From Mesorhizobium shangrilense (GTDB lineage Bacteria; Pseudomonadota; Alphaproteobacteria; Rhizobiales; Rhizobiaceae), in contig NZ_JAQGPN010000001.1 of assembly GCF_028826155.1 (NCBI RefSeq), forward strand, positions 1,927,501-1,991,500: DNA of 64,000 bases, written 5' to 3'. Below are positions 36,388 through 45,566 of the stretch, in pieces; the stretch's first letter is position 1; each line of letters starts with the position of its first letter. The position numbers and the translations under genes were made by a program. Below the pieces are notes generated by a model. The model searched no databases, was not told where the DNA came from, and saw only the letters and a list, made by a program, of their open reading frames with translations.

Positions 36388-36933
36388 ATGCGACAGACCC
36401 TCGAAGACACGCTGCTTTCGGCCATCCGAACGATTCCGGACTATCCGAAACCGGGCATCCTGTTCCGCGACATCACCACCCTGCTCGGCAATGCGCGCGC
36501 CTTCCGCCGCGCCGTCGACGAACTGGTGCATCCCTACGCCGGCATGAAGATCGACAAGATCGCTGGTATCGAGGCGCGGGGCTTCATCCTCGGCGGCGCC
36601 ATTGCCCACCAACTTTCGGCGGGCTTCATCCCCATCCGCAAGAAGGGCAAGCTACCCCACGACACCGTGCGCGTGGCCTACAGCCTCGAATACGGCCTGG
36701 ACGAGATGGAGATGCACAGGGATGCGGTCAATCCGGGCGAGAAGGTCATCCTGGTGGATGATCTCATCGCCACCGGCGGTACTGCGGAAGGCGCCACGAG
36801 ACTGCTCAGGCAGATGGGCGCCGAGATCGTCTCTGCCTGCTTCGTCATCGACCTCCCGGACCTCGGGGGGCGCGCGAAGCTGGAGGCGCTGGACGTGCCC
36901 GTCCGGACGCTGGTCGCGTTCGAGGGGCATTGA
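36388..36933 (+). CDS. apt: Adenine phosphoribosyltransferase
   Basis: Purine salvage: adenine plus PRPP to AMP. 181 aa, usual length. The PRPP-binding loop is [14 protein letters not shown], the adenine-site region reads [15 protein letters not shown], and the flexible loop RKKGKLP is intact. ATG start. apt next to petABC is a familiar rhizobial arrangement; a terminator between them suggests its own promoter in 36310-36387. Confidence 0.94.
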   Translation: MRQTLEDTLLSAIRTIPDYPKPGILFRDITTLLGNARAFRRAVDELVHPYAGMKIDKIAGIEARGFILGGAIAHQLSAGFIPIRKKGKLPHDTVRVAYSLEYGLDEMEMHRDAVNPGEKVILVDDLIATGGTAEGATRLLRQMGAEIVSACFVIDLPDLGGRAKLEALDVPVRTLVAFEGH

Positions 36934-36961
36934 GCGAGGGCATTGAGCCCCGGCCGATTGA

Positions 36962-37429
36962 TCAGCCGGTCTGCACCAGCACGGCGCTGTCGAACTCGAG
37001 CACCTTGTCGCCCGTGGAATCGTATCCTGCCGCTGTCATCGACAGGATACGCCAGCCCGGCCGCGATGCCATCGCGCGATGGCTGACGTTGACGCGGGTG
37101 TAGGTAACCGTTTCGCCTGCGTAGACAGGCTTTAGCCATTTCAGGTTTTGGAAGCCGGGGGAGGGGCCGAACACGGGCTCCGGTCCTTCGCCGGTCCACG
37201 GGCGCTTGTCGCGCTCGATCGACAGGAGATTGTGCCGCATCCACATCGCCGCCGTGTGCCAGCCCGACGCGCAGAGCCTGCCGAACACGCTGCGTTCGGC
37301 GGCCGCTTCGTCGAGATGGAACGGCTGCGGATCGTACTTGGCGGCGAACGCCTTGATCTCGTCTGCCTGGAAGGTGTGCGAGCCGAGCGTCCTGGTGACG
37401 CCGATGTCGAGAAAATCGTCCAGCGTCAT
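36962..37429 (-). CDS. MaoC-family dehydratase (second of a pair)
   Basis: 155 aa hotdog-fold protein of the (R)-specific enoyl-CoA hydratase type. The active-site Asp/His pair is visible in YDPQPFHLDEAAA followed by FGRLCASGWHTAA. ATG 37429 overlaps the stop of the upstream MaoC gene by 4 bp. The two paralogues are similar across their length, so they may form a heterodimer or a two-domain equivalent. The substrate is not known. Confidence 0.87.
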   Translation of the reverse strand: MTLDDFLDIGVTRTLGSHTFQADEIKAFAAKYDPQPFHLDEAAAERSVFGRLCASGWHTAAMWMRHNLLSIERDKRPWTGEGPEPVFGPSPGFQNLKWLKPVYAGETVTYTRVNVSHRAMASRPGWRILSMTAAGYDSTGDKVLEFDSAVLVQTG

Positions 37430-37884
37430 GCTGCGCTCCTGGCCAGGAACATTCCGGTGTTTTGAAGTTCCAGCACGACCTCGCCACGCTGGTTGACGAG
37501 CTCGCTGCGGACGGTGACGAAGCCCAGGCCGGGCTTCGACTTGGACGCCCGCTTTCCGAGCACCGTGCTGTGGCCGGTCAGCGTATCGCCGGCAAGCACG
37601 GGCTTCTTCCACCGTGTGAACTCGATCCCGGGAGATCCCTGGGACGTCGAATCGAGCAGGAACCCGTCGCACAGCATGCGCATGAACATGCAGCAGGTGT
37701 GCCAGCCCGAAGCTGACAAGCCTCCAAGGATGCTGGCCTTGCCCGCCTCCTCATCGAGGTGCATCGGCTGGAAGTCGAACTGCTCAGCGAACTCGATGAT
37801 CTCGGCGGCAGTTACCGTCCGGGTTCCGAGGGCGATCGATACGCCCTCCTCGAGATCTTCGAAGGCCCATTTCGCAGACGCCAT
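37426..37884 (-). CDS. MaoC-family dehydratase (first of a pair)
   Basis: 152 aa hotdog-fold protein. The active-site Asp/His motif is FDFQPMHLDEEAG, followed by GGLSASGWHTCCM. Start at ATG 37884; the frame extends only to a TTG beyond that. It overlaps its downstream paralogue by ATGA. It probably hydrates or dehydrates an enoyl-CoA; an N-terminal DLEEGVSIALGTRTVT matches family proteins in acyl-CoA catabolism. Confidence 0.87.
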   Translation of the reverse strand: MASAKWAFEDLEEGVSIALGTRTVTAAEIIEFAEQFDFQPMHLDEEAGKASILGGLSASGWHTCCMFMRMLCDGFLLDSTSQGSPGIEFTRWKKPVLAGDTLTGHSTVLGKRASKSKPGLGFVTVRSELVNQRGEVVLELQNTGMFLARSAA

Positions 37885-37936
37885 CAATCAAACCTGCTCA
37901 AAGTTGAACATCCGGGGCTTTAGCGCGCGAGCCGCG

Positions 37937-38911
37937 TCAAAGCCAGCCACGCCGGCGAAAATACCAGAAGGGAAGAATCGCCGAGACGATCATCAGCCCG
38001 AGCGCGATCGGATATCCGTACTGCCACTTCAGTTCGGGCATGACGTCGAAGTTCATGCCGTAGACGGATGCGACCAGGGTGGGCGGCAGGAACACGACCG
38101 CCGCGACGGAAACGATCTTGATGATCGCGTTCTGCTGGATGTTGATCATGCCGAGCGTGGCGTCGAGCAGGAAGGTGATCTTTTGCGACAGGAACGAAGC
38201 ATGGTCGCTCAGCGAGGCCACGTCCCGGGACAGGGTTTTTACGCGGGCGCGGGCTTCCTTGCCGTCCTTCGTGTGGCCGACCGCATTGGCGAGGAAGCCC
38301 GACAGGCGCTGCAGCGTGGTCAGGCTGTCGCGCATGTTGGAGGTCAGCGATTCCTTGCGGCCCAGTCCCTTTAGGACGAGCTGGAAGTCGCGGTCGCGCT
38401 TGGATGCCTTCTTCTCCGTCGGATTGAAGATGTCCTTCGACAGGGCCTCCACGTCGCGCGAGGCGCGCTCCAGCACGTCGGCAAGGCGGTCGACGATCGC
38501 CTCCAGCAGTCCGATGAGAACCGTCTCGCCGGTGGTGCAGCCGGTCGCCGCCTTTTCGGCGCGCTGCGGAAAGGTCTGGAAGGCGCGCGGCTCGTGATAG
38601 CGGATAGTGACGAGGTGGTTGCCGGACAGCACGAAGGTCACAGGCGACATGACCGGCTCGTCTCCTTCGGCCTGCGCCGGCAGGATCGCGGTCATCACAT
38701 GGGCGCCGTTCTCGACATAGAGGCGGCTGGAGATCTCGATCTCCTCCATCTCCTCCCGGGTCGGTACGCCCACGTCGAGCCACCGCTCGATGGCCGCTTC
38801 CTCTTCCTTGTCGGGATTGACCATGTCGATCCAGACGACGCGGTCCTCGTTGCCGGCCAGGCCCTCGACGAGGCGAAGGCGATCCTTGTCCACGACGAAT
38901 GCCTTGATCAT
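37937..38911 (-). CDS. CorA-family magnesium transporter
   Basis: 324 aa. A large cytosolic N-terminal domain (~1-255) is followed by two membrane helices near the C-terminus. The signature YGMNFDVMPEL lies after the first helix, giving the Mg-selective GMN loop. The basic C-terminal end FRRRGWL is typical. The start was set at ATG 38911; upstream codons look non-coding. It conducts Mg2+ (also Co/Ni) across the inner membrane. No Mg-responsive leader was recognised in the 209 bp upstream. Confidence 0.92.
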   Translation of the reverse strand: MIKAFVVDKDRLRLVEGLAGNEDRVVWIDMVNPDKEEEAAIERWLDVGVPTREEMEEIEISSRLYVENGAHVMTAILPAQAEGDEPVMSPVTFVLSGNHLVTIRYHEPRAFQTFPQRAEKAATGCTTGETVLIGLLEAIVDRLADVLERASRDVEALSKDIFNPTEKKASKRDRDFQLVLKGLGRKESLTSNMRDSLTTLQRLSGFLANAVGHTKDGKEARARVKTLSRDVASLSDHASFLSQKITFLLDATLGMINIQQNAIIKIVSVAAVVFLPPTLVASVYGMNFDVMPELKWQYGYPIALGLMIVSAILPFWYFRRRGWL

Positions 38912-39120
38912 CGCCGTCTCCCTTGATTCGAGCCAGGAGGTCCGCCGCGCGGACACGTTTTTGAAGGGAACGCAGGCGGCGGGCGCGTCCCGGGGGAAGG
39001 CCGCTCGCGCCGAGCCGCCTTAGCCCCGGAACTCCGGGTGGTCAAGGTTGAACGATTTTCCGGCCGCCTGGCGCGGACGGGCAATTGAGTTAGCCCGCCG
39101 GCCGCAGCGCCACGGCATTT

Positions 39121-40224
39121 CTATGTATTGAACTTGAACAGCAGCACGTCGCCGTCCTGGACGACGTATTCCTTGCCCTCGTCGCGCGCCTTGCCGGCTT
39201 CCTTGGCCGCGACCTCGCCGCCGAGCGTAACGTAGTCCTCATAGGCGATGGTCTGGGCGCGGATGAAGCCGCGCTCGAAATCGGTGTGGATCACGCCGGC
39301 CGCCTGCGGCGCCTTGGTGCCCCGCTCGATGGTCCAGGCCCGCGTCTCCTTCGGGCCTGCCGTGAAGTAGGTGATCAGGTGCAGCAGCTCGTAGCCGGCG
39401 CGGATCAGCCGGTCGAGGCCCGGCTCCTCGAGGCCCATGGCCTCAAGATATTCCTTCGCCTCTTCGTCAGGCAGCTGCGCGACCTCCGCTTCGATGGCGG
39501 CCGAGATGATGACCGTGCCGGCGCCCTGCGTGGCGGCCATCTGCTCGACGGCCTTGGTATGCGCGTTGCCGGTGGCCGCATCGGTCTCGGCGACGTTGCA
39601 GACATAGAGCACCGGGTGCGCGGTGAGCAGGTTGAGCCCCTGCAGGATCTTGAGGTCTTCGTGGGCGATGCCTTTCAGCATGACGCGGGCGGGCTTGCCG
39701 TCCTGCAGCAGCGCCAGCGCCTGTTCCATGACCGGCAGCACCGTGATGGATTCCTTTTCCTTGCCCTGCGCGCGCTTGCGGGTGTTGACGATGCGGCGCT
39801 CGAGGCTTTCCAGGTCGGAAAGCATCAGTTCCGTCTCGACGGTGTCGGCGTCGGCGACGGGATCGATCTTGCCTTCGACATGGGTGATGTCGTCGTTCTC
39901 GAAGCAGCGCAGCACATGCACGATCGCGTCGACCTCGCGGATGTTGGCGAGGAACTGGTTGCCCAGCCCTTCGCCCTTGGAGGCGCCGCGCACGAGACCG
40001 GCGATGTCGACGAAGGAGATGCGGGTCGGGATGATCTCCTTCGACTTCGCGACGTCTGCGATCTTCTGCAGGCGCGGGTCAGGGACGGCGACCTCGCCGG
40101 TGTTCGGCTCGATGGTGCAGAACGGATAGTTCGCCGCCTGCGCGGCGGCCGTCCGCGTCAGTGCGTTGAAAAGCGTCGACTTGCCAACGTTGGGCAGGCC
40201 AACGATGCCGCATTTGAAACCCAT
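39121..40224 (-). CDS. ychF: Redox-regulated ATPase YchF (Obg-like)
   Basis: 367 aa translation-associated P-loop NTPase that binds ATP. G1 is GLPNVGKST near residue 9, and the switch/G3 region reads FVDIAGLVRGAS. The G4 position is occupied by YVCNVAETD, the non-canonical motif of YchF. The C-terminal TGS domain contains FTAGPKETRAWTI. ATG 40224; the upstream in-frame extension is non-coding. It follows a toxin-antitoxin pair that separates it from pth. Confidence 0.95.
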   Translation of the reverse strand: MGFKCGIVGLPNVGKSTLFNALTRTAAAQAANYPFCTIEPNTGEVAVPDPRLQKIADVAKSKEIIPTRISFVDIAGLVRGASKGEGLGNQFLANIREVDAIVHVLRCFENDDITHVEGKIDPVADADTVETELMLSDLESLERRIVNTRKRAQGKEKESITVLPVMEQALALLQDGKPARVMLKGIAHEDLKILQGLNLLTAHPVLYVCNVAETDAATGNAHTKAVEQMAATQGAGTVIISAAIEAEVAQLPDEEAKEYLEAMGLEEPGLDRLIRAGYELLHLITYFTAGPKETRAWTIERGTKAPQAAGVIHTDFERGFIRAQTIAYEDYVTLGGEVAAKEAGKARDEGKEYVVQDGDVLLFKFNT

Positions 40225-40235
40225 GTTCGGTCGTC

Positions 40236-40685
40236 CTAGCGGGGAGAGAGAATGTCCTCGGGCGTATGGGCGAAAGGATCCACGATCGTCAAGCCCTCGA
40301 TGCGTTGCCCGTCCTGCAAGTCCTCGGAGAGGAAGTGCGTGCAGCCGAGTTCCGTGGCAGAGGCAAGCAATAGGCAGTCCCACCAGGAAACCCCATAGCG
40401 GAGGTGCAATTGGCGTGCTTCGTACACCTCTCGGACAGTGAGTGGGCTGTCGCCAAGTTCGGAGAAGCTGGCCATCGTTTCGAAAACCTGTTCCGGGTTC
40501 TCGAACCACTTCTTCCGTAAAAGGACGTAGGTGCACTCGTTCAGCACCTGAAGATTGGTGATGGCTGCACGGCGTGTTGCCAACGCCGTCAGCCAGCGTT
40601 TCGCCTTGGAGGCTTTTTCGGGATCTCTCCTGTCGTGCGAATAAAGCAGGACGTTGGTGTCGATGAAGACCCTATCGTCTGGCAT
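40236..40685 (-). CDS. PIN-domain toxin
   Basis: 149 aa. PIN-domain acidic residues are seen in RVFIDTNVLLYSHD, LQVLNECTYVL, and SWWDCLLLASA followed by FLSEDLQDG, all intact. Type II toxin with probable RNase activity. The start overlaps the antitoxin gene by 14 bp. It lies 11 bp upstream of ychF, so it may be transcribed with it. Confidence 0.87.
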   Translation of the reverse strand: MPDDRVFIDTNVLLYSHDRRDPEKASKAKRWLTALATRRAAITNLQVLNECTYVLLRKKWFENPEQVFETMASFSELGDSPLTVREVYEARQLHLRYGVSWWDCLLLASATELGCTHFLSEDLQDGQRIEGLTIVDPFAHTPEDILSPR

Positions 40686-40929
40686 TTCGCTCGTCGGCGG
40701 TGGGCATGCGACCGTTTTCAGTCACATTCCATTTTGGGCCAGCGAAGATGCGCTCAAGCGCCTCAAGCTGACGATTGCGTTCCTGATCCGCTGCTGCGCG
40801 CTCGTCGGCTTCAATCCTCTCCCGCGTGGCTTCCGCCAGGTATTTGGAAACACTCTTTCCGGCTCGCGCTGCGGCCACCCGAGCGCGGTGCGCAAGATCC
40901 TCATCCATGGAGATGGTTATGTTCTTCAT
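40672..40929 (-). CDS. Ribbon-helix-helix-type antitoxin
   Basis: 85 aa. The N-terminal KNITISMDEDLAHRARVAA matches a beta-strand plus helix of a ribbon-helix-helix DNA-binding domain, followed by KSVSKYLAEATRERIEAD. The C-terminal part is acidic/Arg-rich and would bind the toxin. Start ATG 40929. A dyad at 40940-40968 just upstream is the probable operator. First gene of the pair. Confidence 0.82.
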   Translation of the reverse strand: MKNITISMDEDLAHRARVAAARAGKSVSKYLAEATRERIEADERAAADQERNRQLEALERIFAGPKWNVTENGRMPTADERNARR

Positions 40930-40939
40930 TGCGGAGCTC

Positions 40940-40968
40940 CACGAGAACACGGATTTCGTGTATTCGTG
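40940..40968 (-). promoter_or_regulatory. Imperfect dyad upstream of the antitoxin gene
   Basis: The arms CACGAGAACACGG (40940-40952) and TCGTGTATTCGTG (40956-40968) are complementary at 10 of 13 positions, with a 3-nt centre. It lies 10 bp upstream of the antitoxin start, where a ribbon-helix-helix repressor would bind for autoregulation. Confidence 0.55.
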
Positions 40969-41068
40969 AAGATAACACTCTGCGGTCGGAAGCTCAAGAA
41001 ACGGGCCGGGAGGCAAAAATGGTGCCGAAGGACGCCTGCTGACTTCCAACGGCAGCAAGCCGGTCCAA

Positions 41069-41791
41069 TTACTCCTTGCCCAGCAGCTTCTTCAGCATGG
41101 CCGCCATCGGGCCGGTCTCGGGCATCTTGACGGCGGGTTGGTTGGGCCGGGCCTGGCGGATGTGGCTTTGCCGCTTCGGCGTCTTCGGCGGAGGGCGGTC
41201 GTCGTCGCCGGTCGGCCCCAACCTGTCGCGCAGGGCCACCGTCACCCGATTCATGAAGCCGCTGTCGTCGCCCTTCGCCAGCTTGTCAGCGCTGTCGGCG
41301 ATCGTCTCCAGCAGCGGCTCCAGCCACTCGCCGTCGGCCTTGGCGAAGTCGCCCAGCACATGGTTGTGGACCAGCGCCTTGACGCCCGGATGTCCGATGC
41401 CGATGCGCACGCGGCGATAGTTCTGGCCGATGTGCTGATCGAGCGAGCGGATGCCGTTGTGGCCGCCGGCGCCGCCGCCGACCTTCACGCGTACCTTGCC
41501 CGCCACCAGATCGAGTTCGTCGTAGAAGACGGTCACGTCCGACGGCTGCAGCTTGTAGAAGCGCATCGCGTCGCCGACCGACTGGCCGGAAAGGTTCATG
41601 AATGTCTGCGGCTTGAGCAGGAGTACCTTTTCGCCGGCAAGCTTGCCCTCAGCGACAAGGCCCTGGAACTTCTTCGACCAGGGCGAAAAATCATGGCGGC
41701 GGGCAATCGCGTCCGCCGCCATGAACCCGACATTGTGCCGGTTGTTCTCGTACTTCGAACCCGGATTTCCGAGGCCTGCGAAGAGCAGCAT
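41069..41791 (-). CDS. pth: Peptidyl-tRNA hydrolase
   Basis: Releases tRNA from drop-off peptidyl-tRNA. The catalytic region is [18 protein letters not shown], with His19 in the expected place, FMNLSGQSV forms the substrate cleft, and [16 protein letters not shown] carries the Asp. 240 aa: the extra ~50 residues at the C-terminus are Lys/Pro-rich ([16 protein letters not shown]), as in other rhizobia. ATG start 24 bp after rplY. The TA pair downstream separates it from ychF. Confidence 0.95.
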   Translation of the reverse strand: MLLFAGLGNPGSKYENNRHNVGFMAADAIARRHDFSPWSKKFQGLVAEGKLAGEKVLLLKPQTFMNLSGQSVGDAMRFYKLQPSDVTVFYDELDLVAGKVRVKVGGGAGGHNGIRSLDQHIGQNYRRVRIGIGHPGVKALVHNHVLGDFAKADGEWLEPLLETIADSADKLAKGDDSGFMNRVTVALRDRLGPTGDDDRPPPKTPKRQSHIRQARPNQPAVKMPETGPMAAMLKKLLGKE

Positions 41792-41815
41792 CGTGGTGTC
41801 TCCGGGTGGAGAGGA

Positions 41816-42451
41816 TTACTCCTCGGTGGCCTCGGCCTCGGCTTCAGCCTCGGCGGCAGGCGCCTCGATTTCCGGCTTCATCGCCGCAGAACCGGCAATG
41901 GTCGCGATCGTGAAGTCACGGTCGGCGATCACGGGCTTCACGCCGGCCGGCAGCTTCACAGCCGAGATGTGGATCGAGTCGCCGATGTTGGCGCCGGTGA
42001 GATCGATCGTGATGAACTCGGGGATCGCGTTGGCCGGGCAGTGGAACTCGACCTCGTGGCGGACGATGTTCAGCACGCCGCCGCGCTTGATGCCGGGCGA
42101 CAGCTCTTCGTTGATGAAGTGCACCGGAACCTGGACATTGACCTCGGTGTTCTTGCCGACGCGCAGGAAGTCGACGTGGAGGGGCGTGTCCTTGACCGGA
42201 TCCAGCTGGTAGTCCTTCGGCAGGACCTGGATCTTCTTGCCGCCGACGTCGATCGTCGCAACGGTGGTCAGGAAGCCGCCGCCGTGGATCTTGTAGTAGA
42301 TCTCCTTGTAGGAGAGGGCGATCGCCAGGGGAGGCTGCTTGTCGCCGTAAATGACTGCAGGCACTTTGCCGTCGCGGCGAACTGCACGGGCGGACCCCTT
42401 ACCGACCTGTTCGCGCGCTTCGGCCTTGAGCTCGTACGCTTCGTGGCTCAT
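41816..42451 (-). CDS. rplY: 50S ribosomal protein L25 (Ctc/TL5 form)
   Basis: 211 aa, long form: N-terminal 5S-rRNA-binding L25 domain (~1-95: [26 protein letters not shown]) and a C-terminal TL5-type beta domain (~100-185), ending in a Glu/Ala-rich tail. Good ribosome site (GAAAGGAAAT before the ATG). First gene of an rplY-pth unit. The 5' leader of about 120 nt contains a GC-rich stem; autoregulation is possible but not shown. Confidence 0.94.
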   Translation of the reverse strand: MSHEAYELKAEAREQVGKGSARAVRRDGKVPAVIYGDKQPPLAIALSYKEIYYKIHGGGFLTTVATIDVGGKKIQVLPKDYQLDPVKDTPLHVDFLRVGKNTEVNVQVPVHFINEELSPGIKRGGVLNIVRHEVEFHCPANAIPEFITIDLTGANIGDSIHISAVKLPAGVKPVIADRDFTIATIAGSAAMKPEIEAPAAEAEAEAEATEE

Positions 42452-42579
42452 GGCATTTCCTTTCGCGTTGTTGGAGCGTTTGCGGCGGCGTCGAAGCGCC
42501 GGTCCGTAAACGTCGAAAGCCGCCGGCGAGGGCGGCCTTCCTCCGCGCTGCCTCCAAGGGTGTCTACGCGGGTGGCGGT

Positions 42580-42608
42580 TCTATAGCGGAAGGGGGTTGG
42601 CGACGCAA
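42580..42608 (-). promoter_or_regulatory. Predicted promoter of rplY
   Basis: On the minus strand TTGCGT (42608-42603) and TATAGA (42585-42580) are separated by 17 bp, a reasonable sigma-70 pair about 130 bp upstream of rplY. The intervening leader (42452-42579) has a GCCGCC/GGCGGC-type stem and no other gene. Confidence 0.4.
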
Positions 42609-42681
42609 GGATTTGCGGCGGTTGTCGAGAATCTCCGCGCCGGTACTTTCGACCGAACCGCCACGGGTTCCGGGGCCGCTG

Positions 42682-44460
42682 TCAGGCCCCCTTCGACTTC
42701 TTCCAGCGCGGCTTGGTCTTGGGCTTCTTCGGCGCGCTGTCGGGCTTGGGTTTGCCCTTCTTCGGGCTCCACGACGTCTGCTGCGCTTCCTCTGCGCGAC
42801 GCTGCTCCCCGCCATGCGGCGGCTTTCCGTCGGCGGGCTGGATGCTGACGCCCTTTTCTCCGGTGCCGTTTTCCTTGATCGCCGCCTTGAAGGCTTCGGC
42901 CTTGTCGCCAGCGATCTCGAACAGGGTGAAAGCGTCCTGGATCTTGATCGAGCCGACGGCGCGCTTGGTGACGTGGCCTGCCTTGCAGATCATCGGCAGC
43001 AGCCATTTCGGATCGGCGCGATGCTTGCGGCCGACCGAGACGCGGAACCAGACGCCGTCGGTGAAATCGCTGCGTTCGCGCGGCGCAGCGTCGCCACGCT
43101 CTTTGCGCTCGCCACGCGGCTCGCGCTGGCCGCGTTCAGGGAATGCCGGCGCGTCGAGCAGTTCTTCCGGGGCAGGGCGCGCCGCAAGCTGCAGCCTCAG
43201 ATAGGCGGCCGCGATGTTCTCGGCGCTGTGCATCTTCATCAGTTCGCCGACCAGCGCCAGTTCGTCCTCGCCCGGCGCTTGGCTGAGGCCCGGATCGTCG
43301 AGGATGCGCTCGTGGTTGTGTCGCTCGATGTCGGCGGCGGTCGGCGCCGGAACGGTCGCCGCGGTCAGCCTGGCCATGCGCAGCACGCGCGCCGCGACCC
43401 CACGCCGGTGATAGGGCACAATCAGCGTGCAGATGCCCTTGCGGCCGGCGCGGCCGGTACGGCCGCTGCGATGCAGGAGCGTGTCCGGGTTGGTCGGCAG
43501 GTCGGCGTGGATGACAAGCCCAAGGTTGGGCAGGTCGATGCCACGCGCGGCCACGTCGGTCGCCACGCAGACGCGGGCGCGGCCGTCGCGCATCGATTGC
43601 AGCGCGTTGGTGCGTTCGGCCTGGCTGAGCTCGCCCGACAGCGCGACCACGGCGAAACCGCGGTTGGCCAGCCGGGCGGCGAGGTGTTTTACCGCCTCGC
43701 GGGTGTGGCAGAAGATGATGGTGTTGTCGGAATCGAAGAACAGCAGCGTGTTGATGATGGCGTTCTCGCGGTCGGCGGGGGCGACCAGGATCTGCTGGTA
43801 TTCGATGTCGCTGTGCTGGGCGCTTTCGCCGGCGACCGTGATGCGCTGCGCGTCGCGCTGGAAGCGCTTCGCCAGTTGCGCGATCTGCGGCGGAACGGTC
43901 GCCGAGAACATCAGCGTGCGGCGTTCCTCCGGAGCGGCCGCGAGGATGAATTCGAGATCGTCGCGGAAGCCGAGGTCGAGCATCTCGTCGGCCTCGTCCA
44001 GCACGATGGCGCGGATCTCCGACATGTCGAGCGAGCCGCGCGTGATGTGGTCGCGCAGGCGGCCGGGCGTACCGACCACGATATGCGCGCCGTCGGCCAG
44101 CGCGCGCCGTTCGCTGCGCATGTCCATGCCGCCGACGCAGGAGCCGATGCGCGCGCCCGTCTCGCGGTAGAGCCATTCCAGCTCGCGCTTTACCTGCATC
44201 GCCAGTTCACGTGTCGGCGCGACGATCAGGCCGAGCGGCAATCCGGCGTGGCCCAGCCGCTCGGCCGTTCCGAGCAGCGTCGGCGCGATGGCGATGCCGA
44301 AGGCCACCGTCTTGCCCGAGCCGGTCTGCGCCGAGACCAGCAGGTCCGATTGCTGCACGTCCGGCGCCAGCATAGCCTGCTGCACCGGGGTCAATGTTTC
44401 GTAGCCACGAGCCACGAGCGCCGCCGCGAGCGGCTTGGCCATAGTATCAAAGTCGGTCAT
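42682..44460 (-). CDS. DEAD-box RNA helicase with DbpA-type RNA-binding domain
   Basis: 592 aa. Motifs in order: Q motif (TPVQQAML), I SAQTGSGKT, Ia PTRELA, II DEADEMLD, III SAT, then the second RecA domain with HRSGRTGRAGRKG (VI). Residues ~480-560 resemble the DbpA RNA-binding domain (FRVSVGRKHRADPKWLLPM), and a basic Lys/Pro/Ser tail follows. Likely role in ribosome assembly or RNA remodelling. ATG 44460 was chosen; ATGs at 44472 and 44478 are alternatives. A GGGGCC/GGCCCC stem overlaps its stop. Confidence 0.92.
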   Translation of the reverse strand: MTDFDTMAKPLAAALVARGYETLTPVQQAMLAPDVQQSDLLVSAQTGSGKTVAFGIAIAPTLLGTAERLGHAGLPLGLIVAPTRELAMQVKRELEWLYRETGARIGSCVGGMDMRSERRALADGAHIVVGTPGRLRDHITRGSLDMSEIRAIVLDEADEMLDLGFRDDLEFILAAAPEERRTLMFSATVPPQIAQLAKRFQRDAQRITVAGESAQHSDIEYQQILVAPADRENAIINTLLFFDSDNTIIFCHTREAVKHLAARLANRGFAVVALSGELSQAERTNALQSMRDGRARVCVATDVAARGIDLPNLGLVIHADLPTNPDTLLHRSGRTGRAGRKGICTLIVPYHRRGVAARVLRMARLTAATVPAPTAADIERHNHERILDDPGLSQAPGEDELALVGELMKMHSAENIAAAYLRLQLAARPAPEELLDAPAFPERGQREPRGERKERGDAAPRERSDFTDGVWFRVSVGRKHRADPKWLLPMICKAGHVTKRAVGSIKIQDAFTLFEIAGDKAEAFKAAIKENGTGEKGVSIQPADGKPPHGGEQRRAEEAQQTSWSPKKGKPKPDSAPKKPKTKPRWKKSKGA

Positions 44461-44698
44461 GGGTGCTTTCATAGGCATCGCGCCGTTACGTTTCACGGAG
44501 CCGTCGCCACATGTTTCTGTTTGGCGGTTCCGTAAGCGGTCCGGACGCCATCCGCAACCCGTCATGCCGGACGGTTGCGCCTTATGCCGGGTGGAAAAGG
44601 GGCTGGCTGTCCACAATCCGCCCGGTGGCGCTTACCGCGGCAGGCGGCACCAGCTATCAACGGCGCATGTTTTGCATCTCTTTCGTCGCATTCATTTC

Positions 44699-45463
44699 AT
44701 GCTGAGCTGGAATTTTTCTGCGCTGGGATCTGGCGAGCTCGTCTTCCTGCTCTTTTCAGCGGCTCTTGGCGGGCTGACGCGCGGTTTCTCGGGATTTGGC
44801 GGCGCCCTGATCTTCATGCCGCTCGCCAGTTCGGTCGTCGGCCCCAAGCTCGCAGTGCCGCTTTTGCTGATCGTCGATCTCGTGCTGACGCCCAGCCTGC
44901 TGCCGCATGCCTGGCGCAATGCCGACAGGCGCGAGGTGGGGTTGATGGCGATAGGCGCAATCATAGGCGTTCCGCTCGGCACCTACGTCCTACTGCATAC
45001 GGATCCGATCAGCATACGCTGGGCGATCGTCGTGCTCGTCGGCCTGCTGCTTGTCCTTCTGATGTCGGGCTGGCGCTATCACGGCCGGCCAAAAACGCCC
45101 CTGACGATAGCGGTCGGCCTCGCCTCCGGCATCTGCTCGGGCACGGCGCAGGTGGGTGGTCCGCCGGTTGTCGCCTACTGGCTCGGACAGTTCATTCCGC
45201 CGTTGACGGTGCGGGCCAACATCGTGCTCTTCCTGGCGGGCTCCAGTTGCCTGTCAATCATCAGCTATACGCTCGGCGGGCTGCTGACCTGGCAGTCGAT
45301 CCAGTTGTCGCTCATCATCGGGCCGGCCTTTGCCGCCGGGTTGTTTGTCGGTTGGAGACTGTTCGGCCTTGCCACCGAACGCACCTTCCGCTGGGTCTGC
45401 CATGCGCTGATCGCTGGCGCGGCGATCGTGGGAATGCCGGCGCTGGACGGACTCCTGCGCTAA
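44699..45463 (+). CDS. TauE/SafE-family membrane transporter
   Basis: 254 aa with about seven or eight hydrophobic segments, typical of the TauE/SafE family (sulfite or organosulfonate export and other anions). The two half-repeats begin with GFSGFGGALIFMPL and SGICSGTAQVGGPPV, the family's Gly-rich signatures. ATG 44699 was chosen; the long upstream frame from 44435 overlaps the divergent helicase gene and is unlikely. Substrate unknown. Single gene. Confidence 0.87.
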   Translation: MLSWNFSALGSGELVFLLFSAALGGLTRGFSGFGGALIFMPLASSVVGPKLAVPLLLIVDLVLTPSLLPHAWRNADRREVGLMAIGAIIGVPLGTYVLLHTDPISIRWAIVVLVGLLLVLLMSGWRYHGRPKTPLTIAVGLASGICSGTAQVGGPPVVAYWLGQFIPPLTVRANIVLFLAGSSCLSIISYTLGGLLTWQSIQLSLIIGPAFAAGLFVGWRLFGLATERTFRWVCHALIAGAAIVGMPALDGLLR

Positions 45464-45566
45464 TCCGCTTCAGCAGGCGTCGCCGGGCCGATCTTGTAGC
45501 GCGCCAAGCGACCACCGCGATGCGGTCGGAAACCCAGCACACGAGCAGCCCGGAAATCGTCCCGCG

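Noticed and set aside
39286..40239. 317-codon plus-strand frame opposite ychF
   Set aside because: Shadow frame of a highly conserved gene with no domain.
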